From contig JAYENK010000036.1 of assembly GCA_034722035.1 (NCBI GenBank), forward strand, positions 5,479 through 69,478: a stretch of DNA of 64,000 nucleotides. Reading direction: 5' to 3'. Source of the stretch: JAYENK01 sp034722035 (GTDB taxonomy: Bacteria; Patescibacteriota; Patescibacteriia; Patescibacteriales; UBA12075). Made by a program: the position numbers and the translations under genes. This document shows, one piece after another, positions 1 through 9,186 of this stretch. How positions within the stretch are numbered: position 1 is the stretch's first letter; every line of letters begins with the position of its first letter. The notes under the pieces were generated by a model. It had not been told where the DNA came from, ran no database searches, and saw only the letters and a list, made by a program, of their open reading frames with translations.

Positions 1-677
1 AAAACAAGCGCTAAAGGCGATTTCATTTTTGGCGATATGGACTTGATTTGCGTGGCTGCCACCACTAAAATTGGTAAAATTGATACAATATATATAGCAA
101 GTCCGGACACTGAACCAATCGGATTAAAAGACCTGGCTGCAACTAAATCAAAAGGAATAATATAAATTTGCATCAATTGCAACAAGGAGTACACTACCAA
201 TAAAATTGAAGAAAAAACAAAAGCCCAAAAAACACTTTTGACGCGCTTTAGGTTTAAATTATTTACCACTAAATAATAAAATAAAACAAAAATAAATACA
301 GCAGCAAAACCTTTTGCACTACTACCATAAGAGCCAATCAAAGAATCCTTAACGCTGATTGAAAGAATAGTGGAGATACCAAATAAAACCAAAGTGGTGA
401 TAATCGGAATATCAAGTGGTGTTCTTTTTAAATTGAGCTCACCAAGAATCACTCCTTTCGTTACCCAAGCAACTACCCCCACTAATACCAAAAAGTAAAG
501 CAAAATCATTTTTTCAAAGCCAAGTCCTTGGGCGACCAAACCGGTAAAAAATATCGGGCAGAGAAAAAAGATCAACGCGATTACTCCGGAAATAATAAAA
601 TCTAAACCCGAAGATGATTTACTGCTTAGAGCAGGCACCTTCTTGGAAGATTCTTCATTTGTTTTTGCTTCTGTCAT
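1..677 (-). CDS. O-antigen ligase-like membrane protein, N-terminal part
   Basis: Partial gene: starts at 677 and runs off the left edge with about 225 open codons and no stop. A short polar N-terminus (MTEAKTNEESSKK) is followed by several hydrophobic segments of 18-22 residues separated by short basic loops, as in O-antigen ligase/Wzy-type polymerases. The motif NPIGSVSGLAIYI resembles the early loop of ligase-like proteins that I know from Parcubacteria, where the membrane part is often followed by TPR repeats; that part lies outside the window. The likely role is transfer or polymerisation of surface glycans in the cytoplasmic membrane. Family assignment is from topology and partial recall, so the exact substrate is unknown. 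It is transcribed leftward, away from a 211-bp gap. Confidence 0.6.
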   Translation of the reverse strand, partial: MTEAKTNEESSKKVPALSSKSSSGLDFIISGVIALIFFLCPIFFTGLVAQGLGFEKMILLYFLVLVGVVAWVTKGVILGELNLKRTPLDIPIITTLVLFGISTILSISVKDSLIGSYGSSAKGFAAVFIFVLFYYLVVNNLNLKRVKSVFWAFVFSSILLVVYSLLQLMQIYIIPFDLVAARSFNPIGSVSGLAIYIVSILPILVVAATQIKSISPKMKSPLALV

Positions 678-840
678 ATAATTTTTTAAAAATTATTTTT
701 TAATATTAATAAAAAACTTTTTCTTGTTTTTGTCAAGAAAAAAATCTATCCACAAATCATCTTTAATATAATAATATACTAGCAAAATTTTAAATAATAG
801 TCCAACTCTTTAACATTAATATTTATCTTATAAAAACAAC

Positions 841-872
841 AAAAATCATGCAATTTGTATTGCGCGATTTTT
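841..872 (-). terminator. Probable terminator of the DUF4153 gene
   Basis: An imperfect stem (AATCGCGCAAT against ATTGCATGATT when read on the minus strand) is followed on that strand by TTTTTGTTGTTTTTAT. It lies about 17 bp past the stop of the leftward membrane gene. Two stem positions are mismatched, so strength is uncertain. Confidence 0.45.
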
Positions 873-888
873 CTTGAATATTTTTATT

Positions 889-2970
889 CTATTTTATTTT
901 AAGCAAAACTTGTCCTGATGTGTTCCGACCTGTGGCAATTTTATTTTCATCCGTTTCTTGCCACTCTGGATTTTTAATCGATACTTCATATAGTTGCAAG
1001 TGCGCGTCAAATTTTTCTCCACTTAAATTAAATGTCAAATCAGCCGGATTTTCTATTTCAATATAATTATCAAAATTTCTTCCGTTTGCTTCTTCGCTTT
1101 TGAATTTTTCTAAAATTTGCGTGAATTCTTCATTTAAAGAAAAAATTTCCATAATATAATTCTCTTCGTTCTCGGCTATTTTATCCATTTCACCATAATA
1201 AATAATTAGTTGTTCGTTCTTGGAATCAAGCGCGGCCTGATAAGTTTTCTTATAATCCATTTTTGTCCTATCATCAAAGAACACAAGATTAAAGTCGGAT
1301 TTAAGGTTCATATAATAATCATAGCCGGAAACCCGAACGCTATCCCCCACTCTTTTATCGTGGACCAAATTATATGTGAAAACTCTAGGCACGTATTGAG
1401 TATTTTCTTTATTAAAATACCTTTGTACTTTAATTTGCGTAGTGAGATCGTTTATAATCGACCAATGCCGTATTTCCCGGTATTTTCTTTTCTCTATCCG
1501 CTCTATCATTTCTTTTCTGCGCTCATCATCAATATCTTCACGTATTTCAATATTGGCAAGCTCCTGTTCTTTTTGTTTGATAAAATTAATCTTATTTTGT
1601 CTTTTTATTTCAGCAATTTCTTCGGCAAAAAAATCATTCAAGGTATCACAGCCATGAAAAGCACATAAGTACTCGATTGCTCCATAAATCTGTCCACTCA
1701 GTTTAGCCGGAATATCATTATATTTTTCGAGCGGAACTATTTTATTTTCATTTAACATTTTTGCTTCCTCTAGGTATATTTTTAGCTTTGCTTGTTGCCG
1801 CTTTTCCGGCAAAATATAGACTGACCACGGACCGATTGAAATAATTATTATCATCGAAACCAGAGAATAAAAAATCGTTCCTAAATATTTTTTCTTAGAA
1901 ACTATAAAATAAACAGAAAGCGAAAACAACCAAAGACCAAAAGCAACAACCAAATAACGATTAATCGTCAGATCATATTGATTTATGCGCAAAAAAATCG
2001 CATAAAAAAGCATGAAAGTTTGCAATAACACTGCAAAAGGAAAAATTTTTCTAAATATTTCCGCTATTTTTAATTTTTCCGTAAAAATATAGGAAACAAA
2101 ATAAACCAGGTAACCAAAAAAAGAAAAAAGAATCACCATCCAGGCCACTTCGCCTTGAGGCCAATTGGAAAAATTAATCAGCACTTTAATCGTATAGGAA
2201 TAAAGGATTAAAAAATAGATCGTAATTGCCGGCAGGCCGATATAATTTATCAAAAAAGAATAAAATTTGTTATTTTGAATTTTTTCTTCCTTGTTAACTT
2301 CGATTGAGGGCAAATTGATTAGGAAAAATATCGGTGCAAACAAGGCTAGGGCAAAAGATGTCCAGCGCGCAAACATGTTTCCTTGGTCAAATATTTCATT
2401 CAAATCAAACAAAGTAAATACAGAGCTAAGCGCGATAAAACCAAGAATCATCGTGGCAAGCCCGGCAATCATTGCCATTAATGTCTTAATCAGCAGATTA
2501 TAAGAAAATACATATAGCCTGCGCTGTGAGATGTTTTTGCGGATTAAACTCAATATAAAAGGTGCGAAAAAAACAAAGGCGATTATTGCCACAATTGTCA
2601 TAATAATATAAACAATTATTTCAGTATATGGATCTTGAAACAAATTTTCCTCAAAAGAAAAATAATACAGGCAAGCAAGTATTATGGTCGCTATCTGACT
2701 AAAGCATTTTTTTATTTGTGGTAGAGCCAAAGATTCGCCCAGAAGATAAACACCAATTGAAAAAAAGAAAAAAATCGACAAAGTAAGAATTCCTTTGTCG
2801 ATTAAATTCTCTGTATTATAGCTAATTTTTTCGTCCAAACCAATTCTGATCAATAAAAGAGTGAACGCGGACAAAGAAAACAACATTGAAAGCGGTAGCC
2901 TGGCAAAAACATCTTTTAACAATCGCTTAAAATTATTAAATCTAATAATTTTTAGCATATTAAAAAACAA
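889..2970 (-). CDS. DUF4153-type polytopic membrane protein
   Basis: 693 residues. The first about 400 contain roughly ten to twelve hydrophobic membrane-spanning segments; the remaining about 290 are soluble and charged, with a predicted helical stretch rich in E, K and R near residues 460-510. The arrangement of an N-terminal multi-helix membrane region and a soluble C-terminal half fits the DUF4153 family, whose function is not established. The first ATG overlaps the upstream gene by 11 bp; a second ATG four codons later (2958) would remove the overlap. The overlap suggests translational coupling with the single-pass protein upstream. Family call is moderate; no catalytic residues can be pointed to. 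Confidence 0.55.
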   Translation of the reverse strand: MFFNMLKIIRFNNFKRLLKDVFARLPLSMLFSLSAFTLLLIRIGLDEKISYNTENLIDKGILTLSIFFFFSIGVYLLGESLALPQIKKCFSQIATIILACLYYFSFEENLFQDPYTEIIVYIIMTIVAIIAFVFFAPFILSLIRKNISQRRLYVFSYNLLIKTLMAMIAGLATMILGFIALSSVFTLFDLNEIFDQGNMFARWTSFALALFAPIFFLINLPSIEVNKEEKIQNNKFYSFLINYIGLPAITIYFLILYSYTIKVLINFSNWPQGEVAWMVILFSFFGYLVYFVSYIFTEKLKIAEIFRKIFPFAVLLQTFMLFYAIFLRINQYDLTINRYLVVAFGLWLFSLSVYFIVSKKKYLGTIFYSLVSMIIIISIGPWSVYILPEKRQQAKLKIYLEEAKMLNENKIVPLEKYNDIPAKLSGQIYGAIEYLCAFHGCDTLNDFFAEEIAEIKRQNKINFIKQKEQELANIEIREDIDDERRKEMIERIEKRKYREIRHWSIINDLTTQIKVQRYFNKENTQYVPRVFTYNLVHDKRVGDSVRVSGYDYYMNLKSDFNLVFFDDRTKMDYKKTYQAALDSKNEQLIIYYGEMDKIAENEENYIMEIFSLNEEFTQILEKFKSEEANGRNFDNYIEIENPADLTFNLSGEKFDAHLQLYEVSIKNPEWQETDENKIATGRNTSGQVLLKIK

Positions 2971-3802
2971 GATTAATTAATTTATTTTGAATTTTTAAAA
3001 CCAGCTCTTTTTGCACATTAAAAATTTTATCCAATATTTTTCTTGTTATAGCAGCTTTGTTGGGTTTTTTTGCCGGCTTGTTTTCTGAAAGCTCCTTTAA
3101 CTCCCTGCTCGCTTGCGTCTGTTTTTGCTCAAAAACGCCGGCCACGCGTCCATCCAGGTCTTTTTCCTTAATAACTATTGCCTGCTGATTGTTTTTTTGT
3201 AATTTTTCTTGATTATCAATGATGTATGAAGCAAAAATATTTTTACCGGGTTTCGGTTTTATCACTAAATCTTTCTCAATCGGATAACACAATAATTTAT
3301 CATCCAGTATTTTGCAATAAGCTTTTTCTATAGAATTTAAAATTAAAGCGTCACTTTTTACTACTAGTTTTTTTGCCAACAACGGATTAAAATAAACTAT
3401 ACTTACGCTTAGCACCATTGCTAAAATAATTGCGCTTGCAACAACTACTATTGGTGAAAATTTAAATTTTATAATACTTTTTTTGTCCTTATCATCAAGA
3501 AATATATCGATGTGAGCATGTGGATTAATTTCTTGATTTAAGTAATCGCTTGCTTTACTTTTTTCAAAATTATTTTTATGTTTTTGGAAATGTTTTTTCC
3601 AAAGAAAAGCCGAAAAATCGTCAAAATCTTTGTGCTTTTCACTTTCTATTTTGTTTAAAATATTTTTAAAACTGTTATTGGAGCGTTTTTTATTGTTTAT
3701 TTTCGCACTAAAAATGCCCGGATTAATTTCCGGAGTATTGGTTTTTTGCCAAAATAAATTTTTCAAAAAATCTTCAAATTGAGTTTTTTCTTGTTTTTTC
3801 AT
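2960..3802 (-). CDS. Single-pass membrane protein of unknown function
   Basis: 280 residues. A basic, polar N-terminal cytoplasmic part (about 1-117) is followed by one clear hydrophobic helix (about 118-140, ending near VSIVYFNPLLAKK), then a soluble domain with two cysteines in CKILDDKLLCYP and a lysine-rich, coiled-coil-prone C-terminus. The topology recalls anti-sigma-like or FecR-like single-pass proteins, but I see no motif that supports either. It overlaps the downstream DUF4153 gene and probably works with it. I do not recognise the family. Confidence 0.5.
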   Translation of the reverse strand: MKKQEKTQFEDFLKNLFWQKTNTPEINPGIFSAKINNKKRSNNSFKNILNKIESEKHKDFDDFSAFLWKKHFQKHKNNFEKSKASDYLNQEINPHAHIDIFLDDKDKKSIIKFKFSPIVVVASAIILAMVLSVSIVYFNPLLAKKLVVKSDALILNSIEKAYCKILDDKLLCYPIEKDLVIKPKPGKNIFASYIIDNQEKLQKNNQQAIVIKEKDLDGRVAGVFEQKQTQASRELKELSENKPAKKPNKAAITRKILDKIFNVQKELVLKIQNKLINLVF

Positions 3803-3912
3803 ATAGCATGGAAGTTGATAAGTATTTAAATTATAACATATTTTAAAAACTATTGCATTTTTTAAATTAATATGTTATTTTAGATTAGTAATTAAATTTG
3901 TAATAAATATAT

Positions 3913-4284
3913 ATGCAAAAAGATATACATCCAAAATATAATAATAAAGTAAAGGTTAGCTGTGATTGCGGTAATACTTTTACGACCGGTTCAACTGCCA
4001 AAGAGCTTAAAACAGAGCTTTGTAGCGAGTGTCACCCATTTTTTACCGGTAAGCAAAAGCTGGTAGATACTGCTCGAAGAGTAGAAAAATTCCAAACCAA
4101 AGCAAAAAAAACCGATTCAGAGTCAAAACTACGAAAAGGTAAAACAGCCAAAAGAGCCAAAAAAGCTGAAAATAGAAAAAAACGAGAGGTTGTGGTTAGG
4201 GTGCAAAATCTGGATGATTTAAAAATTGAGGCTAAGGTCAAGAAAAATAATAAAGCAAAGAAAAGCAAAAAGACAAAAAAATAA
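3913..4284 (+). CDS. rpmE: 50S ribosomal protein L31 with a basic C-terminal extension
   Basis: The N-terminal about 70 residues match bacterial L31: start MQKDIHPKY, then zinc-type cysteines C17, C19, C37 and C40 (CDC...CSEC), then [20 protein letters not shown]. This is the zinc-binding (C+) form. L31 is usually about 70 residues; here it is 123, because of a roughly 50-residue Lys/Ala/Arg-rich tail ending KKSKKTKK, likely disordered and RNA-contacting. No SD is visible before the ATG, as for most core genes here. It stands alone, with a terminator just downstream and prfA next. Confidence 0.95.
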   Translation: MQKDIHPKYNNKVKVSCDCGNTFTTGSTAKELKTELCSECHPFFTGKQKLVDTARRVEKFQTKAKKTDSESKLRKGKTAKRAKKAENRKKREVVVRVQNLDDLKIEAKVKKNNKAKKSKKTKK

Positions 4285-4292
4285 TTTAGCAT

Positions 4293-4337
4293 AAAACGCA
4301 TTACATGTGATATAATAATTACAGTAGTGCGTTTTTA
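4293..4337 (+). terminator. Rho-independent terminator after rpmE
   Basis: AAAACGCA (4293-4300) pairs with TGCGTTTT (4328-4335) across an AT-rich loop that can pair further inside (TTAC with GTAG). The right arm runs into a T-rich tract. It lies 9 bp after the L31 stop and before prfA. Confidence 0.7.
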
Positions 4338-4385
4338 TATAGTCTATTTGCAGGAATGACAAAAAAGAGAAAAATATTTAATTAT

Positions 4386-5417
4386 ATGTACGAAGAAATA
4401 CTGGAAAAATTTAATAATTTGGAAAAACAGTTATCTGATCAATCTGTAATCTCAGATATTAATAAATTGACTCAAGTATCGAAAGAGCACGCCGACTTAA
4501 AAGAGGTGGCGAGTTTTATTAATGCTCTAAATAAAACAATTAAAGACGAAGCGGAAAATAAAGAAATTTTATCAAGCTCGGATGATGCCGAGCTAAAAGA
4601 AATGGCAAAAAATGAAATTGAGGCATTAGAGCTTGAACAAACAAAGCTGAAGAAAAAAATTGACTTGGAATTAAACCCAAAAGATCCAAACGATAAAAAA
4701 GATGTAATCATTGAAATTCGGGCCGGAACCGGCGGCGATGAGTCTGCCTTATTCGCGGCTAATCTTTTCCGGATGTATTCGCGCTATGCGGAAGAAAGTA
4801 AATGGAAAATTAATATCTTAGACTCCAATCAAATTGGAATTGGCGGTTTTAAAGAAATAATTTTTGAAATTAAAGGCAAAAATGCATATAAATCTTTTAA
4901 ATATGAGGCTGGAACTCACCGCGTTCAACGCGTTCCAGAAACCGAAAAACAAGGCCGAGTTCATACTTCAGCGGCGACAGTAGCGGTTTTACCGAACGCG
5001 AAAGACACTGACATCGAAATAAATGAAAGTGATTTGCGAATAGATATTTATTCCGCTTCAGGTCCGGGTGGGCAAAGCGTAAATACTTCAAATTCGGCTG
5101 TAAGAATTACTCATGTGCCTACCGGAGCGATAGCACAATGTCAGGACCAGAAATCACAACAGCAAAATAAAGTCAAAGCAATGCAGGTTCTTCGCTCTAG
5201 GGTTTTACAAAAAATTGAAGAAAAGAAGCACAAGGAAGAGGCAACTGAACGCAAATCTCAGGTTGGCTCGGGTGACCGGAGTGAAAAAATTCGCACTTAC
5301 AATTTCCCTCAAGATCGCATTACCGATCATAGAATAAAAAAATCCTGGAACAATATGAATACAATTTTAGACGGCAATCTTCGCAAAATCATTCAAGCCT
5401 TGCAAACAGAATTATGA
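4386..5417 (+). CDS. prfA: Peptide chain release factor 1 (RF1)
   Basis: Recognises UAA and UAG and triggers peptide release. The codon-reading tripeptide is P184-E-T186 (RF1 type PxT, not the SPF of RF2), followed by [15 protein letters not shown]. The catalytic GGQ is at 228-230 in [17 protein letters not shown] chose the ATG at 4386 (MYEEILEKF, 343 aa) over the in-frame ATG at 4356 because the family begins with this kind of helix and the upstream ten residues (TKKRKIFNY) match nothing. Neither start has a convincing SD. The stop overlaps the prmC start by 4 bp, coupling the factor to the enzyme that methylates its GGQ glutamine. Confidence 0.96.
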   Translation: MYEEILEKFNNLEKQLSDQSVISDINKLTQVSKEHADLKEVASFINALNKTIKDEAENKEILSSSDDAELKEMAKNEIEALELEQTKLKKKIDLELNPKDPNDKKDVIIEIRAGTGGDESALFAANLFRMYSRYAEESKWKINILDSNQIGIGGFKEIIFEIKGKNAYKSFKYEAGTHRVQRVPETEKQGRVHTSAATVAVLPNAKDTDIEINESDLRIDIYSASGPGGQSVNTSNSAVRITHVPTGAIAQCQDQKSQQQNKVKAMQVLRSRVLQKIEEKKHKEEATERKSQVGSGDRSEKIRTYNFPQDRITDHRIKKSWNNMNTILDGNLRKIIQALQTEL

Positions 5418-6292
5418 CAATTCATCAAATACTGCTAAAAACTGTTAAAAAATTAAAGAAAAATAACATTAAAAATCCGCATCTCGAGGCGGAGCTTTTA
5501 TTATCGGCAATTTTAAAAAAACCAAGAGAATATATTTTGTCACACCCGGATTACAAATTGAATTGTTTACAAATTATAAATTACAAATTAAAAATTACCC
5601 GCCGAATAGGCGGTTCTCCCCTCGCCTACCTAACACGTTCAAAAGGATTTTATGGACGAAATTTTTATGTGAATAAAAATGTTTTAATTCCAAGACCGGA
5701 AACAGAAATGATGATTGATGAGGCCTTGAAATTAAAAGAAGAGAAAATATTTATTGATATTGGTACCGGCAGCGGCTGCATTATTATTTCTTTAATCAAA
5801 GAATTGCAAAAAAGGAATGTATTTATAAATAACTATAAATTTTACGCAAGCGATGTATCAAAAAATGCTCTTATAATAGCCAAAAAAAATGCAAAAATAT
5901 ATAAAGTAGATAATTTGATTAAATTTTATCAAAGTAACTTACTAGATTCAATAATAAATAAATTCAAAAATATAAATTCACAAATTATTATCTGTGCTAA
6001 TCTGCCTTATTTAACGCTAGAGCAAATCAAAAACTCCCCCAGCATCCAAAAAGAACCAAAACTAGCCCTAAAAGCTGGTTCTGATGGCTTAAAATACTAT
6101 CGTAAACTATTGCCACAAGTGGCAAAATTAAAAATGAAAAATGAAAAATTAAGAATTATTATTTATTTAGAGATTGATGATATTCAAAAAAATTCTATCC
6201 AAAAATTAATTAAGGAAGTGCTTCCCAGTTCAAAATACAAAATAAAAACCGACCTTCGCAATAAAAGCCGGCTTGTTATTATAAAACTATAA
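5414..6292 (+). CDS. prmC: Release-factor glutamine methyltransferase
   Basis: 292 residues. SAM-dependent N5-glutamine methylation of the GGQ motif of release factors. Visible features: an N-terminal helical domain (1-75), SAM-binding motif I around [14 protein letters not shown] (about 115), and the substrate motif at 196-199 as NLPY instead of the usual NPPY. Two stretches look like expansions built from short AT repeats: [16 protein letters not shown] (about 50-65) and [10 protein letters not shown] (near 238). Both sit at loops. Overlaps prfA by ATGA. The NLPY change is conservative and the rest of the fold is intact, so I expect activity. Confidence 0.9.
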   Translation: MTIHQILLKTVKKLKKNNIKNPHLEAELLLSAILKKPREYILSHPDYKLNCLQIINYKLKITRRIGGSPLAYLTRSKGFYGRNFYVNKNVLIPRPETEMMIDEALKLKEEKIFIDIGTGSGCIIISLIKELQKRNVFINNYKFYASDVSKNALIIAKKNAKIYKVDNLIKFYQSNLLDSIINKFKNINSQIIICANLPYLTLEQIKNSPSIQKEPKLALKAGSDGLKYYRKLLPQVAKLKMKNEKLRIIIYLEIDDIQKNSIQKLIKEVLPSSKYKIKTDLRNKSRLVIIKL

Positions 6293-6293
6293 A

Positions 6294-7346
6294 TTAATAA
6301 ATAATTTCTTTCCCATTCCTCACAATCTCAATCCAAGTAGTTCCTCGGTTAAAATTAAATTCATTGTTATCTTTATTGTAAAACCTGATTCGGGCTGTGG
6401 ACGAATTCTTTTTCCAAGTTCCCTCGCTACATTCTCCATCCAAACAAACAATCGCCGTACCAGTTCCGATTGTATTAAGCTCAAGCCGCATTAATTCGTC
6501 AATTATTTCTCCCTTAACCTTAACAACAGCAACATTCTTGGCACTAATAACTTGATTATCAGCTTCACGGTGAATTTCTCCAGCCAAATAACGCAAATAA
6601 GAGTTGTTCGCGTAATCATATTCCCAGGCTACATTATACGCTTCATCACCAAATTTAATTTTGATGCTTGAGGTGGCAGCGCGCTTGTCTTTGCTCAAAT
6701 CGTCTTTATATATCCAGGGGAAAAATTTTCCTTGTTTTAAATTTTTCTTCTCCAAATATTTGTATAAATTGGCACTGCTTATGTAAACGTTGTGCGGAGC
6801 AAAATTATTGTCAGCGCGCCAAAAATAATCACCATTATAAAATTCGTTAATATGAAGAACATTATCTTTTTTCATTAGAGCCAAGGCCTCCGGGCTGCCG
6901 CCGACATGAGCGTATAACGCGGAAAGCTCGCGCGCATAATCAATGAAATAAGGCCTGGCTGAACGAATCGGTCCGATTTTTGCAAGCTCCTTATTGTCGG
7001 CAAAAAATGCCAAATAGCGTGTGATCGATCCCTCAGCTTCAGCTTCAATCACCAAATTGGCGCCGGACAAGCCCAAACAGGGACGAGCATCAATATGATT
7101 ATCTATCATTATGCCCAGGGGATAATAATTCTCCTCTCCAGCTTGAACCAAAACCCCATCAATATGGCGCGAAACCAAATTAGCCTCATCGTCTTTTAGA
7201 CCTAAATCATATTTCTCTTTTTGCAAAATTATATTCTGAAAATAATCAGGTGAAATAATAATCTTATAGGTAAAAAAAGATAGAATTAACGAAAGCAATA
7301 AAAACAAAATTGCAACAAAAGTCCAAATTATTTTTTTGTTTGTCAT
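6294..7346 (-). CDS. DUF3048 (YerB-like) cell-envelope protein
   Basis: 350 residues with an N-terminal membrane anchor (about 8-30, no lipobox) and a large extracytoplasmic region. The segments YPLGIMIDNHIDARPCLGLS, GSITRYLAFFAD, KIGPIRSARPYFIDYARELS and YAHVGGSPEALALM are the hallmark of DUF3048, followed by the family's C-terminal domain ending near NFNRGTTWIEIV. Function is not established; YerB-like proteins are usually anchored lipoproteins, whereas this one uses a transmembrane helix. Convergent with prmC (1 bp between stops). The downstream gene order L25, RodA suggests an envelope setting but proves nothing. Confidence 0.85.
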   Translation of the reverse strand: MTNKKIIWTFVAILFLLLSLILSFFTYKIIISPDYFQNIILQKEKYDLGLKDDEANLVSRHIDGVLVQAGEENYYPLGIMIDNHIDARPCLGLSGANLVIEAEAEGSITRYLAFFADNKELAKIGPIRSARPYFIDYARELSALYAHVGGSPEALALMKKDNVLHINEFYNGDYFWRADNNFAPHNVYISSANLYKYLEKKNLKQGKFFPWIYKDDLSKDKRAATSSIKIKFGDEAYNVAWEYDYANNSYLRYLAGEIHREADNQVISAKNVAVVKVKGEIIDELMRLELNTIGTGTAIVCLDGECSEGTWKKNSSTARIRFYNKDNNEFNFNRGTTWIEIVRNGKEIIY

Positions 7347-7356
7347 GACTTAAATA

Positions 7357-8055
7357 TTATTTTGTTTCTTTTTTCTTTTCTTCTTTGTTCTCACTTTCTT
7401 TTTTGTTGCCGGTTTTTTCTTTATTCTTATCAATTGTGGCATCGGCAGTTTCAGTCTTTTCACTTTCATCTTCTTCTACTATTTCTTCTTCTTTTTCTTG
7501 AGTAGGTAGGGTTGTGCTAACAATGAGAGTATTCTCGTCATCAAAAATTTCAATTGAATCGGGAATGTCCAGATCTTTTATATGAATAGTATCATTCAAT
7601 GTTTTGAGTTTGTCTAAATTAACTTCCAAATTTTCGATTAAATTTCCGGGCAAACATTTTGCGTTAATGGTCTCTAAATTAGTAAGCACCATTCCGCCTA
7701 AATCCTTAATCGCTTTGTCTGAACCGATAAACTCTAGAGGAATATCAATCTCAATGGGTACATTCATATCAATACGGAAAAAATCAATATGGCGAATCGT
7801 ATCTTTGATGCTGTCAATTTGCACGTCTTTTACGATGCTCTTTATCGAATCTTTATCGTCAATTATAAGATCAACCAAAGATGATTCTCCGACCCCCTCA
7901 TAAATTTTAATAAATTCATTTTTTTTGATTTTTAAATTTTGATTTTCTCCTTTTCCGCCGTAAATAACAGCCGGAACAAACCCTTTTTTAATAAGTTCAT
8001 TTATTTTTTTCTTATCCTTGCGCGTTTCCGCTTTTAAAATAAATTTTTTAGTCAT
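7357..8055 (-). CDS. rplY: 50S ribosomal protein L25 (CTC/TL5 form)
   Basis: 232 residues. The N-terminal 5S-rRNA-binding L25 domain (1-90: KKGFVPAVIYGGKGENQNLKI...) is followed by the TL5-type beta domain (about 95-185: VPIEIDIPLEFIGSDKAI, ITNLETINAKCLPGNL-like segment). The last about 45 residues are an acidic/lysine mix (EEEIVEEDESEKTE...) that is probably disordered. Length is typical of the CTC form with a tail. No SD. Sits between rodA and the DUF3048 gene, all leftward and closely spaced, so likely one transcript. Confidence 0.92.
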   Translation of the reverse strand: MTKKFILKAETRKDKKKINELIKKGFVPAVIYGGKGENQNLKIKKNEFIKIYEGVGESSLVDLIIDDKDSIKSIVKDVQIDSIKDTIRHIDFFRIDMNVPIEIDIPLEFIGSDKAIKDLGGMVLTNLETINAKCLPGNLIENLEVNLDKLKTLNDTIHIKDLDIPDSIEIFDDENTLIVSTTLPTQEKEEEIVEEDESEKTETADATIDKNKEKTGNKKESENKEEKKKETK

Positions 8056-8077
8056 TTTTGTTATAAATTATAATTAT

Positions 8078-9184
8078 TTAATATTTAAGTTTTGATCTGA
8101 TAATAATGCTCTGAGCCATTCCCAATAAAATTAAGGTGGAAATAATTGCCGAGCCGCCATAGCTCAAAAAAGGCAAGGAAATACCGACAACAGGCATAAT
8201 TCCGATATTCATACCAATATTAATAAACATTTCAATAAAAATCAAAATTAGAACCCCCAATAAAAAATAAGCACCATAGTCATTACTAGCATCTTTAGCG
8301 TTTTTTAGCAAGCGATAAAAAATAAGTCCAAATAAAAATAATATAATTACAACTCCCAAAAAACCCAATTCTTCCGCAATAACTGCGAAAATAAAGTCAT
8401 TTTGGGCCTCAGGCAAGAATTTTAGCTGTGATTGCGAGCCAAAGCCCACCCCACGACCAATCCATTGCCCCGAACCAATTGCAATCATCGCTTGGTTAAT
8501 ATTATAACTTTGATCAAGGGTACTGTTTTTTGGATTTAAAAAAGTTATTATTCTTTCTTTTTGATAATCTTGAAAAAGAAAAAACCAAGCAGAAAAAAGG
8601 ATAATAATAGCCAAAAAAATTATTGATAAAATATAACGATATTTTAAGCCGGTAACAAACAAAAAAATGAACCACAACCCAAACAAAATCATGGAAGAGC
8701 CAAAATCAGGCTGTTGCATAACCAAAAAAATTATAGTACCAACGCCAAGACCGGACAAAAAAAGATGTTTTAAAGGGTTTAGTTTTATGCTTACGACAGA
8801 AAAATATCTGGCCAGATAAATTATCAAAATGATTTTAACAAATTCAACCGGCTGCAAATTAAAAGGACCAAAATTAAACCAACCACGCGTTCCTCTAATG
8901 TCTTCACCAAAAAATATGACTCCGAGCAAAAGCATTAAGCCAAATACATAAATAAAGGTGCTATAATTACGCAAATTTAAATAATTATAAGAAGCAAACA
9001 TAAAAAACATGATCAAGCCAATCGTCACAAACAAAATTTGTTTTTTAAAATTAATAAGATCTAAAGCGTTTTGCCCTAAGGCAATGCTATAAATCTCAAT
9101 CAGACCAAAACAAATCAACAACATTACTGCTGCGAATAAAATCCAATCAAAATTTTTTACAAATACTAAAGGGCGCTTTATCAT
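8078..9184 (-). CDS. rodA: Rod-shape protein RodA (SEDS glycosyltransferase)
   Basis: 368 residues, about ten transmembrane helices. SEDS-family peptidoglycan polymerase. Typical segments: RGTRGWFNFGPFNLQPVEFVK (about 98-118), MQQPDFGSSMILF, the extracellular loop GSGQWIGRGVGFGSQSQLKF and PEAQNDFIFAVIAEELGFLG, and the C-terminal MPVVGISLPFLSYGGSA. RodA rather than FtsW is favoured by the compact length and the absence of a long N-terminal extension, but the split is not certain. Starts 2 bp from the stop of the upstream single-pass protein, so the two are co-transcribed. Confidence 0.88.
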   Translation of the reverse strand: MIKRPLVFVKNFDWILFAAVMLLICFGLIEIYSIALGQNALDLINFKKQILFVTIGLIMFFMFASYNYLNLRNYSTFIYVFGLMLLLGVIFFGEDIRGTRGWFNFGPFNLQPVEFVKIILIIYLARYFSVVSIKLNPLKHLFLSGLGVGTIIFLVMQQPDFGSSMILFGLWFIFLFVTGLKYRYILSIIFLAIIILFSAWFFLFQDYQKERIITFLNPKNSTLDQSYNINQAMIAIGSGQWIGRGVGFGSQSQLKFLPEAQNDFIFAVIAEELGFLGVVIILFLFGLIFYRLLKNAKDASNDYGAYFLLGVLILIFIEMFINIGMNIGIMPVVGISLPFLSYGGSAIISTLILLGMAQSIIIRSKLKY

Positions 9185-9186
9185 GC

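Noticed and set aside
4356..4385. RF1 start at 4356
   Set aside because: Ten residues without family match, and the only SD-like bases are too close to the ATG.
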